Shown one piece after another: positions 20,119 to 32,127 of a stretch of 44,223 nt of DNA. The stretch is taken from assembly GCA_003640385.1 (NCBI GenBank), contig RCAB01000500.1, positions 1 to 44,223 of the forward strand. The letters are read 5' to 3'. The notes under the pieces are model-generated. The model did no database searches, had not been told where the DNA came from, and worked only from the letters and a program-made list of their open reading frames with translations. Position 1 is the first letter of the stretch. Each line of letters begins with the position of its first letter. Origin of the DNA: Setaria digitata. Taxonomy: Eukaryota > Nematoda > Chromadorea > Rhabditida > Setariidae. Made by a program: the position numbers and the translations under genes.

Positions 20119-22477
20119 AAGAAAGGAAAAAGTCCGAAATTGAGATTTTTAGAAATTTCAATTATAATTCAAAAAAAAAAAAAACGAATTCGAAATTCCT
20201 TCAAGGAAAATAATTTAAATCGTTCCTTTTCTTTTTCATTCTAGTACGAATGCTACAAAAATCGCCCATGTCGCATCCTTTTCTAATCTTTTTTTCTTTT
20301 TTGACATACTTTCCGATTTTTTTTTCGACAATTTTATCAGAAAAAAGTGTGATGTACAGAAATATTTAAATTGACTAAGTTATTGGGATTTTTGAAAAAA
20401 AAAAAAAAAAATTCAACTCAAACGCAACATTTTCTACTTTTTTCTTTGCTTCTGCTTGTTGAACTTCTAATTAAATATTTTAATCTAAGAAATTTGATCG
20501 AAATTAACTCTTTACCAGAAAATTCATATATGTTAGATTATTCTGCTTGTTTCCGTTCTTAACGACAAGAATTCGCTTTCCGATTGACTAATGGATTCAA
20601 TTCATCTTTTTTTTCGACGAAGTTATCAGGCAAATAAAAAAAGAAGAGGATAGTCTAAAACTTGGCCACAGTAACTATTGATGATTCATGAGGCCAATGA
20701 ATGGAATAATAATTGCTAAATGTTTGCTTAGAATCAAGTTTCCTTTATTCTCTTTCTATAACTTCTTTTCGACTTATCCGTATCCAAATGGCCAGCTATT
20801 TTAGTAGTCAAAGAGAAATTTTCACACCGTGTCCTAGGCATATATTTTGATCAAATAAGTTGGATAAGATTCGAGACCTAGGTAGAATTATCTAATAATG
20901 AATTAATTACAGTTTAGGTTGGGATTTATGAAACTAAATAAATAAATAATAATAGTAAGAATGATATCGATAATAAATGGTAAGTTAATGACAATTATGT
21001 AATGAAACTGATATCATTGATTCATCTGAAGCTTCTTTTTTTCTGAGATTTTTTAAAATTTAAAAAAAAAAAAAAGATAAACATTTTCCAAAATTTTAAT
21101 TTAAATTTACACCATATGGTATAACAGAAGTGCTATGTTTGCATTTGATAAAATTCAGTGGGAAAATACAAAGATCCTGTACTGATGGGAAATTTTATTT
21201 TCTAAATTTCAAATAATTTAGCAAAAATGTAATTGGCCTTTTTCATAAATAAATATAACTTGTTGTAAGTTGATTTTCATTTTAAATATTAGATTTCATG
21301 CATTATTAAAAAAAAAAAGAAAAAGAAAAAGTAAAAATCCACGAAGTTATTTTGACACGATTAATCAAAAGTAAAATTTCTGCAATTTATTTTATGTTTA
21401 AAAAATTTATATTATTACCAGAGAAATGAACTGTTATATCTTTCCAATGTTCATATTTTCCCACTTTCATATTAGTGAAATAATAATTAGTGAAAAATAC
21501 TTTTAAAGATAATAAAAAAAAATTATGTATAGAGTAAATTTATGCGAAATTGCATATTTTTTTTTTTACAATAGCTTTATTTACTAATCGTTTATTTCTT
21601 GAAAAACATTAATGTGAAGCATTTTAATTAACTTTCAGTTTTAATAACAATAATAATAATTAGTTTTTTTTTTCCACTGAAAATATCGTTCATTTTTAGC
21701 AGTATTCGATTTCAATAAGTGATAAATATAATTATCGTCTTAGAAAATCTTGACATGTCATCGTTTCCATCATGAATTTGACATATGTCATCATACAGCC
21801 TTCTGATTTGTCCCATCATTGCTGATCACTCACATTTTCTCTGTCACATAATTGACGCGTATATCGACTTCCATTATGCTGATAATAATATAAAACTTGA
21901 TTGAAATATCACTGATAACAGTCAGATTCAGATCACATTTAATCACTTCGCGCACTCACATTCACAATGGGAATTTGCACATATTTTTACCGGAATATTA
22001 ACATCAATCGCATACGAATTCTATCTTCATTTTTCTATCAAGCATAAGCTTTCATTCAAATTCTTCACTTCTCCATCTGAAATCTAGGTTGATTGGAATC
22101 AGACGAGGATTCATGGTTGAAGATCAGACTCTCTGATAGATTTAGCACGATATTTCACTTCCATGTCCATTCTCATATTCATTCCCGACTTCCAGATGAC
22201 AAAACTGATAACGATGGCAATGATTGAGAATGATAATTGATAATAAATAATAATTAAAACGAAAAAAAAAAGAGAGAAAAATAATAATAATTAATAATAA
22301 TTAAATGATAGCAACAAAGTATTAATAATAATAAAATATTAATACTAATGAAATAATACATCCATTTTAATGATCCCAATTTCTTTGAAGGCGTTACGGG
22401 AAGAGGTCACAGCTCTCTGATATATTTTAAATACGTTATTTCCATTCCCTCTCAATCTCTCTTCATCTCTCTCGCTG

Positions 22478-22497
22478 CTCTCTCTCTCTCTCTCTCC
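22478..22497. repeat. CT dinucleotide microsatellite
   Basis: About ten uninterrupted CT units inside a longer pyrimidine-rich tract (about 22438-22500). Confidence 0.9.
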
Positions 22498-23524
22498 TTT
22501 CTGATTGTAATTTATTTTTTCCTTTTTCTTTTTTTTTTTTTTTTTTTTTCAATTTCATTTTTTATATTAATCTGATGAAAATCAGAAAAAGATTCCCATT
22601 ATATAATTTTTTTTTTTTTTCGTTCTCGCTTTCTCAAATCATGTGAGCAATGTTTGATCGAGAATGTTGAATTAAAAAAAAAAAATTTTTATCACATATT
22701 TTGGCTAGCTCCAAATTTCACGATTATTTGATAAACTTGCGCGAAAATTTCACTTTAAAACTTCATTCGATAGCGCAATATTGACATAGAAAGATAGTGA
22801 TTTATAAATGTAACAGATCCTAAAAATAAAACTCATCTCTTTTAAAAGTTGTAAAAATAATATAATTAGATTTTTTTTTTTTTTCTATGTTTTATTAATA
22901 ATTTTGCTGTTGCTAGGAAGAAATGTTAAAATATTAAATGATAATATTATAACAATCCTTATCATATTGCTAATCGAACAAACACATATATCGTTTAATT
23001 TGTGTCCTTTTCAAATTTGTTAATTTTTCAGTTCAATATTTTATGCCCATTCAATTATTCATTGATCGATACTATTCCAAATGGCATTGTGTAATGTTCC
23101 AATCTTTTTTCTTTTTCCTTTCTTCGTTATGTGGAATTTTTGATAAATTCTCTGCTGTAGAATCCTTAAAATTATCAATCAATATTCATTACTATCACTA
23201 AAATTATTAACACTAGCATTATTAACAACTGTATCATTATCAATATTATCATCATCGCCATCGTGATTATTATGAGCGCCATTGTTATCATCAAAATCAT
23301 GAATCGCTGTCACCGATATTATCTGTCAGTGTCATTATCATTGTCATCATTATCACCATTATTTCATTAAATTTTTCCATCTTTTACTTTTTTTTTTTTT
23401 TTTTTTTTCAATTTCACTTAGAATACATTTTAAAGTGATCTAAATCTAAAATAATGGCGCCATTTTATTTACTTATTTATTTTTAGCAATTTAATTTGTT
23501 TTAACCACTAATTTAATCATCCAG

Positions 23525-23596
23525 GTCGGTCTCGGCAATTGTTCGGTTTCATCAAAGTACGGCCCAAATAGCACTTCGCCAAATCTACCCATCTAA
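23525..23596 (+). CDS. Possible orphan 3'-terminal exon
   Basis: After a CATCCAG acceptor-like site the plus strand reads VGLGNCSVSSKYGPNSTSPN and then LPI before TAA. Its GC content and residue mix stand out from the low-complexity surroundings. No partner exons were found upstream, so it may be the last exon of a gene with long introns, or chance. Confidence 0.25.
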   Translation, partial: VGLGNCSVSSKYGPNSTSPNLPI

Positions 23597-23836
23597 TCCA
23601 TCTAGGCCTTTCGACATCATCGCTGTTAGTGCCATGTTGTGCTCAGGTTAAGAGTGCTAAATCAATATCGAAATACAGAGCTTGTCACACTTTAATTATC
23701 AATTCTTTAGTTTCTTTCATTTTACTTTCATTTTTGGCTCATTTTGAGTAGGAAAAATTCCTAGTGATAAGAGAGTGATGAAATATTTTTTTATTTTTTT
23801 TATCTGCCAGATGAAATCATTCCGAAAATATTTTTG

Positions 23837-23859
23837 TATATATATATATATATATATAT
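23837..23859. repeat. TA dinucleotide array
   Basis: About eleven TA units. Similar arrays occur at 36218-36243 and in the 38115-38300 block. Confidence 0.9.
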
Positions 23860-24330
23860 TTAATAGATATTGATTTATTCAATTATTTTTCTTTCTTTTC
23901 TTTTTATTTAAAATTTAAGAAAATCATTCTTTTTAAAATGCTTTTCGTATAGTTACTAAATTGTTTTTTTTTTTGTTTTTCCATTCGTTAACAAATTTTT
24001 GTTCGAAATAGCAAATTCTAAACGTATGTATAGTGATGCTCAATAAATAGCACATTGCTTTTTGCTTTCTTTGATCAATTTGAAATTGGATACAGTAGCA
24101 CTTCTTTTTTTTTTTTTTTATTTTTGTTTGCAATTTACAATCAGATCAATAATTGATCATTTTCGCGGTTGATCAAAGGAAGCAATCAAACGAAAATGAG
24201 AAAATATGATATAATTCAGTAGTTGTTTGATAATTTCGAAATCATCAACAGATAAATCAGTGATTTCTGACAATCATTTCATCGTTTTGCAATCTTTCCA
24301 TTTTAAACACAATTCACAATATTTCTCCTA

Positions 24331-24364
<34 letters not shown>

Positions 24365-26362
24365 AGTGAAATATCAAGTGCCATTGGAATAACTACTATT
24401 AGCCCTTTCTTTTTCTTAAAAAAAAAAAATTGTTTATTTTGAACCTGAAACGGCGATATTACGGTTATTCAGTTTAATGTCGGATCATCATGATATTGCT
24501 CTTATTCATTTGAATGTAAAATTGCGACATTTCTGCATTGTTGGCTTAAATTTCCAAAAATGAAACTGTAATTTCCACATTTCCAGCTTTTTATCCTGTA
24601 ATGCAGTGATATCATCAAATTTGCCTTGATATTTGATCATTTAGTGTGAAAATAATAGTGGTAGGTAATTTTGATGTAGAGAATCTCGAAAGAAAAAGTT
24701 ATTAGATTTTAGAAGTTATAGTATATGGATAACTGAAAGAGTCAAAATTACGGTTATTTACCTTTAATTATTAGTTTGTGGCAATTTAAAGGTGATATTT
24801 CGTATTTAAGTGAGAGTAAAATTGATCTTTCTTAAATCCAAATTAATGTGCTTTGATGGAAACTTCCATTTGACTGTCTTTCCACTGGAAAACGGCCGAA
24901 ACTAAAACATATGGTACAAGGATTTTCAAATATTATCACTTTCTGTTAGCAAATATAATTTCTAAAACGGAACTTTTATCCCTTCTGTGTTGTATTTATA
25001 TTAAATATTAAACTAACGAATTTTTCGCTCTCTTTCATTCCCCTCTTATCTATCACTTAATTAATGAACTGGTTTAGATAAGGAAGATTAGATAGATTGT
25101 TTTGATGTCTCAGTTTTTATTTTGATCAACTCTGCATTTAAGTAAAACTACTTTTTTGAATGAAAATAAAAACTACTACAAAATCATAAATGTATGCTTC
25201 ATCAAATGTTCAAGATGAGAATTTCGGAATCTCATCCAAGAAGGAAAAATTCTTCTGCGAGATATATTTCTTTATGATTGACTCTCAGGTCAGTCTTTTT
25301 GGTTTCAAAAAATTTTGGCATTTTTAAAATTTAGAAAAAATGAAAATTCGTATATCTATTCCATTTATTTTCTGGTGGTTTTACAATTTTTTCTATAGTT
25401 CATTAAACATTAAGGCATTTAGTGCTTTTCCACTGAACTGCTGAATTTCAATATTTAAATATTGATTTTTAATTTCTTCATTCATCATTTCTTTTTCCTG
25501 TTATTGCAAGCAGTCTTATCACTTACTACCATCACGACAACAAATGATAACGTTGCTAATCACAGTTTTGCCATCAGACTGTTATATAATTTCTCAACGA
25601 TATCACACTTTGTATGCTTTTAAACTTTATGAAATAATTTTCATTTTTGCAGTGTAACATAAATGAAGGAGCAAACAAACAATAAAAGAAATAACAAAAA
25701 TAATAATTATTATTATAACGATAATAATTACTATCATAATGGACAATAATTATTATCGACAACTGCAACAAACAACTTTAAACGATGCTAGCAGTTATCG
25801 CTATAATGATTAGGATCGATAAATAAATTACTATTATAATCATTATTACTACAACTGATAATTTTTTGTCATCACAATCATTGCTATCATTTTTACTGCC
25901 ATTTTATAAACGTATTGACAGAAAACTTCGAGAATGATGAAGTGAATTCCCTCTTCTTTTTCTTGCATAATATGAAGCTAGAAATAATTTATGACTATTC
26001 AAACGAAGAGACAATAATAATAGCGTCATTATTTTTAACATTTTACTTTTCATCAACTAAATACGTGTATGTTGCTTGTAGTTCATTAATTTATAAAATA
26101 AAACAGAGCAGTGAGATTGAGTGAGTTGATAGCTAATGAAACAAAAAAAAAAATTGGAACATAACAATTATAATTAATTAAATCTTGCTAAATTCGATAG
26201 ATAATAAGCTGAGAGAAATATCAAGTATTTTTCTATTTCCTAGACGGGATGTAACAGTATCATAGCGGGAGCTGCAAAACTTCACGAGCATTGAAAGAAG
26301 TGACTTAGAAATTCGATACGGTCGATTGATGATGGGTGGGCGTTGTTCGGTAGGATACGAAT

Positions 26363-26391
26363 GGGGAGGGATTGAAGGGGAGGGGGAGGGG
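26363..26391 (+). other. G-quadruplex-type tract upstream of profilin
   Basis: Five G-runs of three to five bases (GGGG, GGG, GGGG, GGGGG, GGGG) with loops of 1, 6, 1 and 1 nt, about 650 bp upstream of the profilin ATG. It satisfies the standard G4 pattern. In this AT-rich context it may be a promoter or 5' region element; function is inference. Confidence 0.65.
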
Positions 26392-26608
26392 AGTGATTTT
26401 GGTTCTCTCAGTCGGGTTGTTTGCTTCCTATTTCTAAATTTATTGGTAATTAATGTGCAAATTAATTGCTAAGCATCGATAAATGCTATGAATTGATTAA
26501 TTTGATCATTTTTGAATTTTAGTTTCTCCTAAGATAAAATTTTACAATTTCTAGCTCTTTCAAAACAGTAGCAGAATTTTTCGTCGTAATTTCTGAGTTT
26601 TTTTTTTT

Positions 26609-26711
26609 TAGAGTTAGAATATGTGCTTCAAACTATTACACTTAATATAAGCCTGTCCGAGGAATTGGCCTATTAGAGTTAGAGTGTATGCTGCAAATTA
26701 TTACACTTAAT
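26609..26711. repeat. Imperfect 38-bp direct repeat
   Basis: 26609-26646 and 26674-26711 both begin TAGAGTTAGA and end ATTACACTTAAT, with a few substitutions between and a 65-bp period. Upstream of profilin. Confidence 0.7.
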
Positions 26712-27037
26712 CTTACTTCTTTGACAACTGAAGAATAATTTCTATGATCGGACGCTTTCTTCTGTTGGTACTAATCAACTCTTGATCCTCTTGACTTTGT
26801 TAATTTAAAGCTTTTTTTTTTTTTTTTTGTGTGTATGTGTGTTTATTGCTTGGCGAATGTTTATGTAATATACGGATACTAATCATTGACTCAAAATATC
26901 TTTATTTAAACGAATCAGCAGTTGTACGTCTAATTATTATCTGTGGATTGTAAATAACGTTTTTATGAATTCTACAATATTTTTTCTAGGGGAATTAATT
27001 TTTTTGTTTTTTAGATCAATCAACCAGTAATCACAGA

Positions 27038-28420
27038 ATGTCTGGCTGGACTGCTTATATCAAGAATCTGCTTGATTCAAGTCAAAGTGTGCAACGAGCT
27101 GCTATTGTTGGTTATCCAGATGGTTCTGTATGGGCAAGGTCCGAAGGTGATCGAGAATTTCGGGTATTAATTGTCATTAATAATTATCTGCATAAAATTG
27201 ATTTTGTGTTTGCTATGGATGATTGATATAGAAAGTGATCAAAATGTTTTGCTTGGGTGTTTTGATAGATCATTGGCAGACCCGTCACATGTTACCTTTG
27301 CAACTATAATACGCTGTCAAGTCAGTATTAAAAATCATTTTATAAATCATTGAAATTAAGCCTTTTATTACTTCTAGTATAAATTTTTACTATTGAAGCC
27401 ATAATACTGAAAAACTGCTATTTCCTTGTTTTTTTCTTCGTTTGATTTGATGCTCTTTCCATTGGAATTGGCTAATAGGAAAGAACATATTGATTTCTCT
27501 ACTCTTAAGTGGAGGGATAAATTGAAATGAAGGATTTATGATTAAATATAAATAATTATTACATAATATATGCATTTTGCAGGCTACAGATGAAGAGTTA
27601 AAAAAATTTGTCAGCTTATATGATCATATTGAAAAGGTGCCAGCTTTTGGTTGCGATTTGGAAGGTAATTTTTGCCTATTTTGTTTGCAGATGTTTAGGA
27701 TTTTCCGGTAATATTTTTCTCTAATTAACTGGAAAAAGATTCTCCTGAAAGATATACTTTTAGTCATTTGTGGTTTTGTCAGATTAATTTGTTGCTTGTT
27801 TTTGCTAGGCTTTTAGAACTGTAATTTGATAAACTATGGTTTAGTAGTTTGCCTATTTTATCTTTTTTTTCTTTATTCTTGTTTTTTTTTTCTCTTTTTT
27901 TTGAGATTGGATTCTAGAAATCATTCTTGTTAGGGGCGTATTTTAAGGGACTCCATGAGCCGAAACTTTCTTATATGTAAGTGGGAGGAGATAAATAGGA
28001 GAATTCTAATTTAACTGATATAAGTTTATCGAGCCATTTATCTATTAAATTTCTGAGTTTAAATTATCCTGTAGTAATTATAGGTGTGCATTATATAGTG
28101 CCACGGACGGAAGAGAACCTCATTTTTGGGAAACGAGAGAAAACTGGAATATTTGCTGCAAAAACTAAATCAGGTTTTTCTTTTTTAGCAGAAAATTTTT
28201 TTAGCCGCGGCAAATTCAAAATTGGTTAGCGTTTTGCAAAGCCGCACCTGTCAGTTCAAATAATGGTGCAAATACTACTTATCATGATATTTTCCTTGAA
28301 ATTGACTATCAGTTTTCAGCAGTATTGATTGCCTGCTATGAGGGAGAAAATTCTACTGCGGCGGAGGTACGTGTAGCAGTTGAAAAGCTTGCGCAATATT
28401 TAATGGAATCAGGATACTGA
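27038..28420 (+). CDS. PFN1: Profilin (PFN-1 type)
   Basis: Four exons: 27038-27163, 27583-27664, 28084-28173 and 28320-28420, with phases 0, 1, 1 and stop TGA, giving 132 aa. Profilin binds G-actin and poly-proline, promoting actin filament assembly in the cytosol. The N-terminus MSGWTAYIKNLLDSSQSVQR is followed by AAIVGYPDGSVWA, the conserved profilin start. Further blocks are VPRTEENLIFGKREKTG, then FAAKTKSAVLIACYEG and a C-terminal helix ending YLMESGY. The N-terminal W4 and the C-terminal tyrosine are at the expected places for poly-proline binding. The size fits nematode PFN-1. A TTTTTTAG acceptor 23 nt before the ATG (near 27014) could receive a spliced leader. A perfect 20-bp palindrome lies about 40 nt after the stop. 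A possible AATAAA is at 28948. Confidence 0.95.
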
Positions 28421-28460
28421 GATTTTCGATTGTGATTTTATCATCATGTTTACAGAACAT

Positions 28461-28480
28461 GTTTCGCCTTAAGGCGAAAC
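28461..28480. other. Perfect 20-bp palindrome in profilin 3' region
   Basis: GTTTCGCCTTAAGGCGAAAC is its own reverse complement and lies 40 nt after the profilin stop codon. In RNA it would form a GC-containing stem with a short loop. It could be a 3' UTR structural element; no such element is known to me for profilin. Confidence 0.8.
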
Positions 28481-28588
28481 CATCAATTTATGAGTGCTTT
28501 TGTTTTAATTTTTTATCTGCAGTCTTAAAAATTTTTCAGTTTTTTATGATCTGAAATCCGTATTTCGGAAGTTTTTTTTTGCAGACTT

Positions 28589-29627
28589 ATGAGTAAGTCC
28601 TCCTCTTCTTGGTTGGCTCAAACTTTTGCCACCACTCTATTGTTCCACTGCGTAATTTATTCATAGTCTTCCACTTTACATTTTATTTTATCATCATCTT
28701 TCCTAGAAGAAACAAATTTTAAAATTTCACTTCCTTACCATAATATCGCTTCGTTCTTTTTTCAGTAAACTCTTACATCACCATTTTCTTTTCAAACCAT
28801 TCCAGCTGCTTTTTTTTTCTAATTGACTTTTTTGTATCCTGCAACACTGTGTTATATTCCAGGTTATGGAGTGGTTTTTGATAGTTTTTTAAATTTCGAA
28901 GATTAATACTAATAGGTTAAAAATTTTACATTGAGGTATATTCAGTTAATAAAAAAACGGTTTTGTTTTTCTACTGGTTATGAAATTTTTTTTATTATTG
29001 TAAAAGTTGCTATTTGTTCGAAGGCAGTGCGATTATTGTTGGATGGATTAATTTCATTCCGGAGGTTCTTACTGATGAATTAGTTGTTCCACACTTGCAT
29101 TTATCTGCAAATCTGGATACATTTACAGCGGAAAGGAAAAAGTGAATGTACGCGCTTGTCTTTCCTTTTTTTTTTTTTTTGGCTAGCTAGTTTTGAGGTA
29201 TCCCATGGGTCAGTCATTATTGCCGTGGCGGACTTCCACGCGATAATCTGACTTTTTCGCTTTTACTTTGTTTTTCCTTCTGCATATATCAGTTATAAAT
29301 TAGTCCTCTCTGTAAACCATTTCTACTTTTTTGTCTAATTTTCTAAAATAATACGGTTATTTGATTATTCTTTATGCACTCCGCTTGAATTGTGTTTTTT
29401 TTTTTGATTACATAAACCCCCGTTTTACTTAAAACATTTCCGTCCGTTTCAAGAATAAAAATTTCGAACACTTCATTTGTTCACGCTGCATAAATCATAA
29501 ACTTTCAAAGTGCTTAGTTGCTTCGCAGTTGTACTTCTTGTGTACAAAAGAATCGTTTCAACTGATGAAGGAATGGACCGCACAAGTTAGTGACAGAAGT
29601 ATTTATCTTTACGGGCAGGACAGTTAA
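28589..29627 (+). CDS. Weak coding candidates downstream of profilin
   Basis: Three open stretches look more coding than background. 28589-28651 starts MSKSSSSWLAQTFATTLLFHC (first 20 read MSKSSSSWLAQTFATTLLFH) directly behind a TTTTTTGCAG acceptor. 28999-29145 includes FEGSAIIVGWINFIPEVLTD and ends TAERKK before TGA. 29529-29627 follows a TTCGCAG acceptor and reads LYFLCTKESFQLMKEWTAQV to a TAA. I could not connect them in one frame with canonical introns, and alternative frames are open in the last one. They may be parts of one small gene or chance; the function is unknown. Confidence 0.2.
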
Positions 29628-30076
29628 AACTTCTTTCTTCCCGAAGCATTTAGTTACAGAGGTCTAACACAGAGGACAAACACAAAACTTTTACCTGTGT
29701 TTGAAAATATGAACAGATTTGTACTGAAGAAGCGTGAAAAGTGCCTGTACCCTGTATTCGTGCTCCAGCTATCTATTATTATCTTCCTCATTTAGACAAG
29801 ATATTTTTCCTTTGGAATTTTATGAAAGAATATTTTAAGAATTGGTAGAACTTTTCCGTTACGTAACTGGCGTTCCGACGATGTTCTTTCTTCATAAATT
29901 ATTCCTTGGAACTTTTATATTTTCTCTTATTTTCTTTTAAAACACCTAATCATTCATCATCATCATATCTGAAATGTTTAACTTTCTTTTAATTCCATTA
30001 ATTTCACAAGCTTTTAACAGCTTTAAGGAATAAAATTCTTATATTCCAACACGCAACGAAAGAAATAATTATAAAC

Positions 30077-30118
30077 TACAATATACTTTATAATTAAATA
30101 ATTATGAAGTATATTGTA
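30077..30118. repeat. Long AT-rich hairpin
   Basis: ACAATATACTT at 30078-30088 pairs with AAGTATATTGT at 30107-30117. The pairing continues inward through a T-G wobble (30089/30106) and ATAATTA/TAATTAT to an AA centre. The stem is about 19 bp with almost no loop. Confidence 0.75.
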
Positions 30119-30680
30119 AGCTTATTTTCCTCTAACCTAGCTAGGCTGCATACGAAATGACTCAGTCTTCAACGTTCGAAAATCTAAATTTCTCTATAAT
30201 AAACGTAGGAGGTGCTCAATAGCTATTCCAATATAAGATGAAGTCAAATTTTCTGACTAGTAGTTAGGACGACTCTATGTTTCTTCTTAGCCTCTTTTTT
30301 TTAAATAAAAAATTCGATCAGTACACGATTTAAAAAAGTAGCTATGTGCCTACACTAAAATGTCAAATCACCATTTCCATAATATAAATTTATCATTTAC
30401 ATGTATGATGATGACACATCGTTCGATATCGGTTGAATTCTTTTGCACTGCTTTTGTTCTCTAATAAAAATAAAAATGGGATATACATGTCACAATCATT
30501 TTCTCAATGATAAACTGAAACGTGAGCAATGGGAGTGATAAAAAAATACATTTATACGATTCTAATGATAATTAATGAAGTGAAAACCACTATTTCGTTT
30601 TTTTTCCTTTACCTAAGATTTATAATAAAAATAGCTGCGTAGTATTTCACATTAAAGTCTAAAGAAAGAACAGTAAATCT

Positions 30681-31095
30681 TCAAAAACTTTCCAGAATTT
30701 CAAGGGCTTTTGACCTAGGATCTGCCATAACACCTTCGCATGCTATGGTAGCTTTGTCACTCAAATTTAAATCACTGATGAAAAAGAAGAAAAGTGTTAC
30801 GAAGGAAGTACAGAAGAGATGAAATGCCGCACAAAGCTTAGCTTAAAAATTGAAAACTTTCCTCTTCTATCCGCAAACATAACTGAAACTACGCAGAAAA
30901 AGAATCAGCATGTAAGGTAAATGAAAATAAAACTGTACATGAGAAATTACTACAGAAAATTCGCAGTAGCATACCAATGCAACCACCAATGAAATGTTTA
31001 ATAACTGCAAGGGGTTGAAAAAAAGTCGTATTTGCGATTTGGAAAAAATAAAAAAAAAAAAATTTACTCGTTCGGGACAGCTTTCTTTCTCCGGA
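30681..31095 (-). CDS. Possible small gene directly downstream of Elongin C
   Basis: Four short segments chain in phase through GT/AG borders: 31068-31095 (SGERKLSRT), 30975-31004 (IKHFIGGCI), 30858-30882 (VMFADRRG) and 30681-30774 (DLNLSDKATIACEGVMADPR, then SKALEILESF and TGA). Phases are 1, 1 and 2. The joined tail is about 58 residues. No in-frame ATG is visible upstream of the first segment. The ATG in the third segment sits 2 nt behind a TTTCAG, so a very short spliced-leader-started protein is another reading. The last segment looks convincingly coding. The gap to the Elongin C stop is under 80 nt on the same strand, which suggests an operon. The family is not recognised. Confidence 0.4.
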
Positions 31096-31173
31096 CTAAT
31101 GATGCTCGTAAAGCAGTAAAAATAATTGGGACAGAGGAAAATCATCGCTTTGTTAAATTCATAGGTTTGAAGA

Positions 31174-32127
31174 TTAGCAATCTAGGAAATTAGCTGCCAT
31201 TAGAAGTTCGAGAGCCACTTCAGGAGCTATACTAAATTCAGGTATTTCTGTTGCACTATTTGTGTAACGTACTTTGTATGCAAAATATTGACATACTTTC
31301 TGCAGAACATGTGACCTGCAAAAAATATGGAAATTAAAGAATGGATGTAAAAAATTTTATTAGAATGATAGGAAAGCTTCCCAGGCCTGCTGATCTGATT
31401 TAAACTTATGAGTAAAAAAACTTTGTACCTATAATGTAAACCTTAGAAAATATTTAACATGATTTAAAGTCCCGCACTTCAGTTTATGCAATTTAATGGA
31501 CAACAATTCGAATTGCAAATCAACCTGACTTCTTTCCATTTCACTTTCGTTTTTTCGTTTTCTAAACGATCATAGGTTCCTAATTCTGAACAGATTTCGT
31601 TTTTTTTTTTTTGCTAATTTTTATATCCATGTCAATCCAAAAGAAAAAGTAAACAAGCAGTACTTAAAAGGACTCGTCCAAAGTGAATAAATATCAGGAT
31701 AATGTCAACATTAAAAACTAATCAATCAACTCACGGGATTTCCCTGAAATTGACTTCATTTGTTTCATTTTCAGAATAAGAGCCTGGTCCGGATAGCATG
31801 GCTTTGATCGTACCTGATGTCAGTGCCAGGTCTTTTTTAATAATAAATTCATGTCCATCGCTGCTAATCAATTTAACATACATTGCATCTGGCCCTTCAA
31901 TTCCACCATAAACTGTAATCGTACTATGTCAAATAGCTCCTTACTTTATTACTTTCCTTTTCTTTTGAAATAAAGCTCGTAATTACCGGTCTTTTTAGTA
32001 TGGTAGGAAAGAACATAAAAAGATGTTAGTAAACTGTTAGCTTATTGTTATGTACACCTCGAGGAGGATGTTCTGGTCATGTCCTATCAAGAATAAATAA
32101 TTATTCACCTGTTTCGGATCCTGCCAT
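31174..32127 (-). CDS. ELOC: Elongin C
   Basis: Three exons: 32109-32127, 31735-31912 and 31174-31315, with phases 1 and 2 and stop TAA, giving 112 aa, the same length as human Elongin C. Elongin C has a Skp1/BTB-like fold and, with Elongin B, links BC-box substrate receptors to cullin-2/5 ubiquitin ligases; it is also part of the elongin transcription elongation complex. The protein starts [20 protein letters not shown] and continues with [48 protein letters not shown] and the C-terminal [13 protein letters not shown] that contacts BC boxes. All hallmark blocks are intact. TGTGCAG just before the start could be a trans-splice acceptor. A possible small gene follows within 80 nt on the same strand, and a degraded minisatellite lies upstream. 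Confidence 0.96.

Larger units (their letters stand above)
19727..27037. other. 7.3 kb stretch without a recognised gene
   Basis: Very AT-rich, with many A/T homopolymers (for example about 20089-20115, 22529-22549, 23391-23409, 24343-24364). It has a CT repeat at 22478-22497, ATC/ATT-rich sequence at about 23170-23370 and a TA array at 23837-23859. One terminal-exon candidate lies at 23525-23596. Two close palindromes lie at 21751-21790. The last 800 bp, upstream of profilin, includes a G-rich tract (26363-26391) and a pair of imperfect repeats (26609-26711). Confidence 0.5.
28421..30680. other. Profilin-Elongin C convergent intergenic region
   Basis: About 2.3 kb. Contains the profilin 3' UTR with a palindrome, weak coding-like stretches on the plus strand (28589-29627) and a long AT hairpin at 30077-30118. 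Otherwise AT-rich without clear features. Confidence 0.5.

Noticed and set aside
22389..22417. Short plus-strand frame ALREEVTAL followed by a stop
   Set aside because: Looks like a coiled-coil end, but nine codons with an uncertain acceptor and no partner exons are not enough.
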